Shown piece by piece: positions 56,430-64,000 of a DNA stretch of 64,000 nt. This DNA comes from Triatoma infestans (lineage: Eukaryota; Arthropoda; Insecta; Hemiptera; Reduviidae): NCBI GenBank assembly GCA_011037195.1, contig JAAEAF010000201.1:248001-312000 (forward strand), in the 5' to 3' direction. The notes under the pieces were generated by a model. It saw only the letters and a list, made by a program, of their open reading frames with translations, was not told the origin of the DNA and ran no database searches. The position numbers were made by a program, and so were the translations under genes. Numbering within the stretch: position 1 is the stretch's first letter; every line of letters begins with the position of its first letter.

Positions 56430-57134
56430 TTTATTCTATACGTTTATATCTCTCAAATAAGCAAATAGCCTCCTTATGTAAGGAGAACCCTCTTGTAAAA
56501 CCCTGCGCTTGTCATGTGGCAGGCCTGCTCTTTCTCTCAGTGTACGCAGAGCCAGACACCCTTCCATCACGTGCGCCACTGCCAGCCATTCTCGGCATCG
56601 AGGGCACCTCGGTCTTTTTTGACCGATAAGAAGGTGCTCATGAGTCATACGTGTGTGACCAATCCTTAGTCTCGTCAGAATAACTCATTCATGCCGCGGG
56701 TGATTCTCGACTGTGGCACTTCGCACACATAGCTTAATATCTTTTAATTTTTCATTTATTCTGTCCCACTGAATCTCCCATTTTTTATTTATAAGATATT
56801 TCATGTAAATTTGTAAGTCAGTGGGACGCACAAGGGACGTATGTATAGAGGCAGTTCGTTTGGCCACCGTATCCGCCTTTTCGTTACCGGACACATTGTG
56901 GCCCGGCACCTAGGCGAACGTCACCCTTAGACCGCATGCTGATAATTGAAGCCTGAGTTGTAAATTTTTATGATCATTGGGTCTGTCGAGAATTTATCCC
57001 GGAGAGCCGTTAATGTGCTTAATGAGTCCGTCAATATTAGTGTCTTATTATATTTTTTAAGTTTAGGGCCTGGCAAATTGCAAATATTTCCGCTGTGTAC
57101 ACAGTTGTACACTGAGGAAGTGTCCCGTTGAGGG
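56430..57134 (-). pseudogene. RNase H LINE remnant, 3' part (interrupted)
   Basis: Minus strand from 57134: FTLNGTLPQCTTVYTAEIFA (Glu), KTLILTDSLSTLTALRDK (Asp), MPGHNVSGNEKADTVAKR (last Asp) and YLINKKWEIQWDRINEKL. Then TRLRIGHTRMTHEHLLIGQK and the zinc motif CPRCREWLAVAHVMEGC end the domain near 56440. The sequence 56181-56430 is probable 3' UTR. The first half of this RNase H lies at 58842-59043, because a younger LINE inserted within it. An I/Jockey-group element. Confidence 0.8.
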
Positions 57135-57138
57135 TAAA
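57135..57138. repeat. Target duplication of the nested LINE, left
   Basis: TAAA, repeated at 58838-58841. It is short, but the interrupted host reading frame independently supports the junction. Confidence 0.55.
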
Positions 57139-58665
57139 TCCAGTTATATTTAAAAAAAGTGAGGTAACTGTTGAGGATGTATTGGAAGTGATAAAGAAGA
57201 TGAAAAACAAAACGAGTACTGATCACTACGGGTTTTCAAACTTTTTTATTAAAAGATCTGTATGTTCTTTTATAAAGCCTCTCACAACTCTAATCAATGG
57301 TTGCATCTCGCAGGGTAGGTTTCCATCGGTGTTAAAAATATCCAAAGTTATACCAGTGTTTAAGAAGGGAAACTTGAATGATCTAAATAATTATAGGCCA
57401 ATAACATTAGTGCCCGTCTTCTCAAAAGTAGTGGAAAAGATAGTAGTCAATCAACTGCTCACCTTCCTAGAAAATAACAATCTTATTAGTAAGTTTCAAT
57501 ATGGTTATAGGCAAGGTCTTAGTACAATTGATGCGTTTGGTAAACTTACAGATGAAATATTAGAGGCCTTTGAAAACAAACAAAGTACTGTTATTAGCTT
57601 CTGTGACTTAAGCAAAGCATTTGATATGGTGTCTCATCGACTATTGTTGGAAAAGTTACAGTATCACGGTATTACAGGAGTGATGTGGAACTTCTTTAAG
57701 AATTACCTGCAAGAAAGGAAACAATATGTCAGCTGCAACGGCCAAGTTTCTCAATTAAGAGACATTAATAAAGGAGTTCCGCAAGGATCAGTTTTGGGAC
57801 CACTGTTATTCCTGTTATATATTAATGAATTGGAAGCAGTACTTCCGGGGGAAGGCATTTTATACGCTGATGACACCAGTTAATTGCGAAAGGCAAGACT
57901 GTTGAAGAGGCGACAAAGAAGGCTAATGATAACATTTCATCCCTTAGAACATGGCTAGAAAAAAATGAGTTAGTGTTGAATGAAAAGAAAACGCAAAGTA
58001 TGACGTTTAGTCTAATTGAGAAAAAGACAGAAGATACTACAAGATTTCTAGGCGTTACATTAGATTGTAGACTTAGCTGGAAATGTCATGTACAAACCTT
58101 GAATAACCAGTTATCACAAACCATTTTCTTATTGAGAAAACTGCGTGAAGAGGTTCCAATAGAGGTTATAAAGACTGCCTATTATGGTCTATTCCATTCT
58201 AGAATGGCATATGGTATTGAACTATGGGGAGGTACCTCCGATGCTTATATTATTTTCAGACTTCAAAAGAAAGCTATTAGAGCAATAATGAAGAAAAATG
58301 CTCGAGAAAGCTGTAGGCCTTTCTTTCGAGAGTTACGTATAATGACATTACCCTCGGTTTTCATTTTCAAACATTCACTAAAAAAGAAAAAAGACATGTT
58401 ATTAGATGTTAGAGGTGATAAACATACTCATAATTTACGTAATAAAGAGGACTTATGCGTACCTTATAAGAGACTTGTGATGTCTGACTTCCATTCCAGT
58501 GTTATATCGGTGAAAATATTTAACAAAATTCCTTCAAGAATTAGACAGTTAAGTGAGAAACACTTCAAGCAATCAGTTAGCGAATTTTTAATAAAAAATT
58601 GCTTTTATGATATTAAAGATTTCTTGAACACAAAGTGGAGTGATGAACAATTTCATGTGATGTGA
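57139..58665 (+). pseudogene. Jockey/CR1-like reverse transcriptase, one frameshift
   Basis: Frame one reads NKTSTDHYGFSNFFIK, VIPVFKKGNLNDLNNYRP, FLENNNLISKFQYGYRQGLS, ISFCDLSKAFDMVSH (first Asp), NKGVPQGSVLGPLLFLLYIN and ILYADDTS (YADD at 57863-57874). It hits TAA at 57881-57883. Loss of a single T after AGT explains this, because the next frame continues LIAKGKTVEEATKKANDN, then LVLNEKKTQSM, TRFLGVTLDCRLSWKCH, LFHSRMAYGIELWGG and a CR1/Jockey-type C-terminus ending EQFHVM. No RNase H. A young copy, with only one lesion seen in 1.5 kb. Confidence 0.85.
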
Positions 58666-58837
58666 AGTGGTCTGAATGTATTAAGTTTGTTTTTATGATA
58701 ATTAGTGTAAAGTTCATTTTATTCTTGTTATTTGAATTTGTTATTTTGTTGACATTATATTGACGAGCCTTTTATATTATAAAAATGTATCCAGCAAAAA
58801 ATAAATATAATAAATAAATAAATAAATAATAAATACA
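57139..58837 (+). mobile_element. Nested 5'-truncated Jockey/CR1-like LINE
   Basis: A 1.7-kb insertion that begins inside its own RT ORF (no endonuclease) and ends in a 3' UTR with an (AAATA/AAAT)n tail at 58800-58835. Truncation at the 5' end is usual for LINEs. It interrupts the older RNase H gene on the opposite strand. Confidence 0.82.
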
Positions 58838-58841
58838 TAAA
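58838..58841. repeat. Target duplication of the nested LINE, right
   Basis: TAAA, matching 57135-57138. Confidence 0.55.
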
Positions 58842-59043
58842 AACTCCCTCCATGTACACAGCGCTACCCACGCCGTCGCCTATCTTCGACCCGTCCGTAA
58901 AGACAGGCCGGAAATCTTTATAAAAGTTTAAAAGTTCTAGCAATTTTTGTCTATAGACGACGGATGGTGTTTCTTCATTTTTAGTGAAATGAAGATGTGC
59001 TTTAAAATATTCCGCTCCGCACCCCATTTGTAACTGCCATGAG
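58842..59043 (-). pseudogene. RNase H LINE remnant, first half of the interrupted domain
   Basis: Minus strand: CGAEYFKAHLHFTKNEETPS, LLELLNFYKDFRPVFTDGSK (first catalytic Asp) and GDGVGSAVYMEGV. It leads in frame across the insertion into FTLNGTLPQ at 57134. The upstream RT part of this element is absent; an unrelated RTE-like segment begins at 59044. Confidence 0.8.
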
Positions 59044-59670
59044 TTTCATCAGGGCACGTGGTCCCACCTCCACGGACGCTCAGTGGACCTGGTTACTACC
59101 TGGGTAGACAATCGCACCCTGACATTGTCCGGTGCCACGGAAGACAGCGTTCCGATACCAAGATATCGACCCGTGCCCCCGTGGCCCCCTTCCTAACCCT
59201 AGGAACCCACCTGAGGCGGGATTCCCTAGCATTCCTGGAGTCCGGCTATCCCCCAGGTAGGGGTCTCGGGTGAAGCCGAGGCCAAAGACGTGTTTTGGGA
59301 TTGAATGCCCGCAGGTCGTCGTCTCCCTTAACGTCCAGGACCCTCTTTTCCACCCTAGCCCCAAAGCCTCGTGCCAGCAAGCACGAGGGAGAGGTATTGA
59401 TATTCCGAGTGCGTGTCCTTGTTCATGCCGTGTATGTAGTCGTCTGTAAAGTGTCGAGTGTTCAGGTGTAAGTAGGAGTGTGTGATGGGGAGCTCGAGTT
59501 TGCTTGGGGACCCAAGTAGCTGCACACATCAACTACCTCTGCTGGCCCTATGTGTATTGTGTGAATTTAGGGAGCTATTAGTGTTAGTGTTGTAGTGATA
59601 TTAGACTGGGATGCCCACAGGGACGCCAAGCTTCCTGAAGAATTGGCTAGTCTACATCCCCTACGGGGAA
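59044..59670 (-). repeat. RTE-like 5' end fragment or RTE-derived short element
   Basis: On the minus strand it begins CCCCGTAGGGGATGTAGACT, resembling the 5' end of the RTE at 11859 (GCCCGCAGGGGGTGGTTGAG). It has an equivalent region rich in ACAC/CATACAC with GGCATGAACAAGGACACGC, against GGCATCAACAGGACACACTC there. A 150-codon minus-strand frame (59532-59080) parallels the leader frame of the RTE. It ends CCCTGATGAAAC, similar to the RTE end GAGCCGATGAAAT. It may be a short internally deleted RTE derivative. No target duplication was found. GC-rich compared with its neighbours. Confidence 0.5.
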
Positions 59671-60111
59671 ATTATTTCTTATTAATTTTTTTTTGTATTT
59701 TCGAGTTTCACTGAGCTATGTTCAGTTGCCATTGGGAATATTGAAACATTTACGTATATTTATATTTTTGAATGTTATTGATGAAGATTTTCCAAAGGAA
59801 CAAATATTCTTTACTTCTGAAGAATAAGTTTTATTTATTTTCAAGTGTATTGACGACTTTTCTGACGGTCAATCGTCCAATATGTTGTCTCTAGTTTAAG
59901 TTACATTGTTTGTTCTTCCTATTTAGTACAAAGATATATATCAATAACGAACAAATGAACAGCTTCGTGGTAATTGCCGTGCTTAAAATCCAATAGGTGA
60001 TTAAAATCGAGAACCATGATTTCATGAGAACTGATAAATCGAAAAAAGAAGCTACATAAAACCAGCGGATATTAAATTACTTAATAAATTTTTTAAAAAA
60101 CTAATCTAACA
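59671..60111. other. No gene recognised
   Basis: A+T-rich, with no signatures. Confidence 0.45.
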
Positions 60112-60114
60112 AAA

Positions 60115-60745
60115 ATCTGGTGTGAAACACTCACAAGGCTTTCTCTTACTGCGAAATGGCAAATTTACTTCTCACTTGCAATTCTTGCTAGTGGCATTTT
60201 TATCACGAAAAACTGAAAACCTTTTCAGTAAAGTCGCTCTTTTGGTCAACCTACTTTCTTCAATCTGGGAATTCTAGCAATTTATATAATTCTAATTAAT
60301 ATTATTTAGTTGACAGAATTGCATAGCGCATTGTTAAACTTAAATGGCACATTAGAGGAAAACTTAACCCCCAAAAGTCCACTTAAATGAATGTTCCCGG
60401 AGAAATGTTACAATTAAAAGTTGTAGCTCTTTGTATGTGTATTTAACACACCTTCTTTATGGAGAATCGTTAGAGCTGTTTTAGACAAAATCACAAAAAC
60501 TAAAAAAATACATTTCACAAAGGGCCCTTCGGGTGATGGATTTTGCTCAAAAATCTTCGTGTTTGGTGCGGTGTTAGTACCTAAAAGGAATACCAACTTT
60601 GAGCTTCCGGCAACACACACAAACACTCATTAGACCATTCGCTAAAGGCATTTTTCTGTATTCAGGTGAATTTAAAAAAAAATTCAGTTGGCCTCAAAAC
60701 TCGCATTTCCGGTGAAAACTCAATTTCGAAAATCTGGCACTCAAT
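60115..60745 (+). repeat. R-family copy without terminal hairpin
   Basis: 5' end TCTGGTGTGAAACACTCACA then GCTTTCTCTTACTGCG. One module (CGCTCTTTTGGTCAACCTAC) and the 3' module (AAAAGGAATACCAACTTTGA, CATTTCCGGTGAAAACTCAA) follow, ending at AATCTGGCACTC. Confidence 0.72.
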
Positions 60746-61019
60746 TTAAAAAATGGAAACCACTTGAGGCCTTAATCAGATTTAAATAAATAAACCCCTT
60801 CCTATAAACCCAATTAGGTCATAACAAAATATTTGCCAAAAAATTGGGATAAAACGATTTGCTATCATACTGCTCATCAAGACATCTAGAAGAACGCCCG
60901 AAACCGGTCGATGACCACGGATCAAGCTGATCACGGAAAATATCTCTGATGCTTTCCAGCTCAGCGGAATGCAGGTATTGTGTAAAATGTTGGAGGTTTC
61001 GGTGCAACAGTTGTTCCAA
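60746..61019. other. Unrecognised segment with a 67-codon minus-strand frame
   Basis: A frame at 61022-60819 on the minus strand begins MLEQLLHRNLQHFTQYLHSA and ends in sequence less A+T-rich than its surroundings. I do not recognise it and see no splice or promoter signals. Confidence 0.3.
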
Positions 61020-61665
61020 CAATCAATTCCAAGGAAAATGTTTCAAATAAAAGTAATACGTATATTTATGTGAGAAGATAGTAGCGAAGTTTAAAGAAAA
61101 TCGACAAAATTACGTAAAAACTGAATAAAACATTCAGAGTATGATTGTAAGTGTGTACTTCCGGTAGGTAGGTGGTTTTAAATATCAAATGTAAAAACTC
61201 ATACCACTAAGAGCTAACAAAACACGGTTATATTTTTGCATCCTTGCAAGAATATCGCACAAAATAAGTTACACTTAAGAAAATTAGCCTTTACCAGCGC
61301 TCTAAACAGTGAACCAACTACATATACAATTCGACGCCACAAATTCCGCACAACTTTCTAAAATAATTTTTTTGAGAAAAATGTTTCAGTTAAAAGTGAT
61401 ACATTTATAATTGTGCAGTTAGCAGACCAAATTTGAAGGAAATCGATATAGACGTTTTCGAGATAATTAAAAAAACAAAACAACGTGTTTGAAAAATTGG
61501 ACATCCGTTAACCGATTTTCTTTAAATCTGTAATTCTAGCAATGTTTGTAATGTATATATTAATGTTATATACAGACCATTCGCTAAAAACCTGTTTTCT
61601 TACTTACTCAAAGGAAAACCTTCAAAACATTTATTACCGGTGAAACTCGATATCGAAAATTTGAC
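61020..61665 (+). repeat. R-family fragments
   Basis: Module blocks AAATGTTTCAAATAAAAGTA, GTTTAAAGAAAATCGACA, GTTTCAGTTAAAAGTGATAC and CGTTAACCGATTTTCTTTAA, then the end blocks ATTACCGGTGAAACTCGATA and CGAAAATTTGACAAG. The hairpin is missing and the 61190-61270 stretch is not family sequence. Confidence 0.6.
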
Positions 61666-62429
61666 AAGCCAACGCTGCCAACGCCAGCCTTATTACGCTG
61701 CCAACACCGCTCTTCGCTCGCCTATTCTTAACTCCTCTTTGCACTCTACCTCCTCACATAGTAATCATAAAAAATAAATGGTGAGTATAAGTGCCAGTAC
61801 TGTATTCATTCAATATCGCCATCATTATCCAGCACCAACTTTTTAACTATTGATATTATATAAATCGTTCACATATTTAATATGAAACATTTAATGAATA
61901 ATTTATAAGGAATTTAACTACAAAAAAAACAATGTATAGACTTAATAAGAACATCAATTTCAATAAAAGAAATATAATAGTTGATTATTCAATAAAAAGT
62001 AATAATGGCTAGTTTATAACTTGTATTCTTTTTAGTAACTAATTCAATTTCAACAAGGATCCATTATTATTTATCTAATGTTAGACAGTTGGAGCAATAT
62101 TTACATACATTATTTTTATTATTCTCACGACTTGACAAATTCTTTGGCCACATTCAATAATTGTTATTTTATGTTCATTTAATGACTGGACCGAATATTG
62201 GAATTGTTATGAACTTCCATGATCTTTGTTAATTAGTCTGTTTTTATTTATATTTACCCAATAAATGATCTATTTGACCACTCTATAATCATTTAAATAG
62301 CATTGGTTTTACTTTCTCATATTGCTGCCAGCTTTTTGAATAATTACATGTCAAATTTCTTCCAAATTACGTTTTAGCTAGAACAATTCTGTGAACCTGT
62401 AAGGAACTTATTATATAAACTAAAAATAT
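61666..62429. other. No gene recognised
   Basis: It starts with a small imperfect duplication of CGCTGCCAACGCC/CGCTGCCAACACC (61672-61711). The rest is A+T-rich without signatures. Confidence 0.45.
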
Positions 62430-62886
62430 AAAGAGTTTTAACTTTTATTTGAAACATGCATTTAAGGGGGCTTTTGTAGGATGGGTAGGTTTATGTTTTC
62501 CTCTAAAGTGTTATTTGAAATTTTTTATACACTTCTATCGACTAAATAGTGTTAATTAGAATTGAATATGCTGCAAAAATTCCAAGATTGAAAAAACTGG
62601 TTGACCGGAAGTGGTTTTTACTGAACAGTTGTTTTTCATTTTTTCGATTTTAGAGATTTAACCCTTTTGATTGAAACTCTTTTCCAAAAAAGTTCATATT
62701 AGGAAGTGGAGGCAGGAGGTTATGCTTTGCTCCAAAAGGTAATTTTAATATATTTAGACTTCGGCATTGATATAAAATAGAAAACAAGTAAACATTTAGT
62801 ATAAAAGTTATAAGTTTGAAAAAATTAGTCTTATTATAGAACTGTGTGAACTGAGACTGCAGTGAGAGTGTTTCAAATCAGATTTT
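62430..62886 (-). repeat. R-family copy on minus strand
   Basis: The 5' end is at 62886 on the minus strand (CTGATTTGAAACACTCTCAC). Modules follow with CACTTCCGGTCAACCAGTTT-like sequence and TTTCAAATAAAAGTTAAAAC at its far end. It sits tail-out against the plus-strand copy that begins at 62887, making a local inverted pair. Confidence 0.62.
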
Positions 62887-63590
62887 AATTCAGAAAAATA
62901 TCAAATAAAAGTGATACATTTCTATTAAGGTTGCAGTAAGCCTGTTTCTACTCAACCATTCCAACTTTAAAGAAAATCATTGTGATCGTTTTCGAAAAAA
63001 TTCCAAAAAACTTAAAAGCCCTTTTCAGTAAAGTCGCACTTAGTTAATCGATTTATTCAAATTTTGAATTCTATCTATAAATGGCATAACGCTGCTGATC
63101 TCTCAGAACCCACAAAAATAAATTTTCCCAGGAAAATATTTCAAATAAATCTGGTAGTCGTGTGTAAATAATATACCAAGTTTAAAGAAATTCGTTGGAG
63201 GTGTTCTCGAGAAAATCTGAACTGAAAAATCCATCAGTAAAGTCGCTCTTTTGGTCAACCTACTTTCTTCAAACTGAGAATTCTAGCAACTTATATAATT
63301 CTAATTAATATTATTTAATTGACAGTATCGTATAGCGCATTGTTAAACTGAAATAGCACATTGGAGTAAAACTTAACCTCTCTCCTCCCCCCCAAAAGTC
63401 CCCTTAAATGATTTTTTCCGGAGAAATGTTTAAAATAAAAGTTGTAGCTCTTTATATCTGTAGTTTATGTTCCAAGTTTGATCAAAACATTGGAACTATT
63501 TTCAAGAAAATCGCAAAAAATAAAAATTCATTTAGTAGTGTTACTTCCGGTTGATGGGTTTTACCTAAAATCTTCGTGTTCCATAAATAA
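62887..63590 (+). repeat. R-family copy without 5' end
   Basis: Three module starts are visible (near 63030, 63240 and 63540). CGCTCTTTTGGTCAACCTAC is nearly identical to the module at 60238. It ends inside the 3' module at ATCTTCGTGTTCC. Confidence 0.65.
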
Positions 63591-63757
63591 TTGCGAATGT
63601 TTGTCAAGTTCAACATAAATCATTGCGGCGTAAATATCGCCATCAACAATGCACTCCATTAACAACTAATGCACTTCATACAAAACTGAGAACCACTAAA
63701 ATTAGTTTGTTGTGATTTTATATTATTGTGTTTTATTTTATGTTATTTTATTATTAT

Positions 63758-64000
63758 TAACACTCACACGACTTTCTCTTACTCCTCTTAATGCAGTTAT
63801 ATATAAAACTACAAATTATCTTTAAATTTCAAATTATCATATGTCCTTGCAAAAAGAAATATATAGATGGCGGTGGAGGGGCGAGTGCCAACCTAGCAAA
63901 TGTGGCAGGTAGAGAATGATTACATTGCAGAGAACCAAAAATGAACAAATTCAAAAGATTTAAATATTAACGTTTCAGATTGCTCCACCTAGAACATTTT
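63758..64000 (+). repeat. R-family copy cut by the right edge
   Basis: ACACTCACACGACTTTCTCT marks the 5' end. The inner GGCGGTGGAGGGGCGAG..GATTACATTGCAGAG block is shared with the copy at 29887, defining a subfamily. Confidence 0.65.

Noticed and set aside
3112..64000. CRISPR-like recurring short repeats
   Set aside because: The recurring blocks are parts of dispersed ~0.8-1 kb elements at irregular spacing in both orientations, in a eukaryotic TE landscape.
1..64000. Endogenous viral sequence or conserved host gene
   Set aside because: All coding-like motifs found belong to LINEs or DNA transposons. No viral structural protein or polymerase and no conserved cellular protein was recognised.

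Overview
The window is eukaryotic nuclear DNA, A+T-rich and almost entirely made of transposable elements (TEs) and their remains. The mix of families is typical of arthropods: RTE, I/LOA-like, Jockey-like and L1-ORF1-type LINEs, Tc1, pogo and piggyBac transposases, tRNA-derived SINEs, a solo LTR and a very abundant short non-autonomous family. It most likely comes from an insect, possibly a hemipteran, but no host gene fixes the lineage. I recognise no conserved single-copy host gene, no functional tRNA or rRNA gene, no CRISPR array and no prokaryotic-style operon.

Layout, left to right. A decayed Tc1-like transposase runs off the left edge (1-884). From 885 to 8.7 kb there are dispersed repeats, a reversed SINE and fragments of the abundant family, called R-family here. 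An RTE-clade LINE with 13-bp target-site duplications (TSDs) occupies 8705-11859, inserted in an R-family copy. A possible LTR follows (about 11903-12680), then unrecognised DNA, a Jockey-like reverse transcriptase (RT) remnant (14.2-15.0 kb) and a tandem R-family array interrupted by a SINE (16.6-19.7 kb). A complete but inactivated I/LOA-like LINE (20215-25416, 11-bp TSD) has a DUF4780-like ORF1, endonuclease, RT and RNase H. A 700-bp inverted repeat pair (25.5-26.2 and 29.2-29.9 kb) encloses more R-family copies and a LINE fragment. More R-family copies follow (29.9-33.4 kb), one split by a 604-bp solo LTR and one split at 33418-37391 by a composite of dead LINE and dead piggyBac. 

The best-preserved element is the two-ORF LINE at 39187-43527: both frames are uninterrupted (306 and 1137 aa). 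At least three dead relatives of it are present (35.7-36.8, 51.9-52.3 and 52.7-56.2 kb). The right third holds a gag-like fragment abutting an inverted RNase H fragment (48.9-49.8 kb), a pogo-type transposase lacking the middle of its catalytic domain (50630-51814), and a clear nested insertion: a 5'-truncated Jockey/CR1-like LINE (57139-58837) sits inside an older RNase H gene. Rejoining the flanks restores that reading frame. R-family copies resume from 60.1 kb to the right edge.

Nothing here works as a cellular pathway. The relations are those of TE ecology: autonomous LINEs supply RT activity, SINEs depend on it, and the R-family has the structure of a DINE-1/HINE-type non-autonomous Helentron, which is the most interesting hypothesis in the window. 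All family assignments come from reading motifs by eye; no database search was run.
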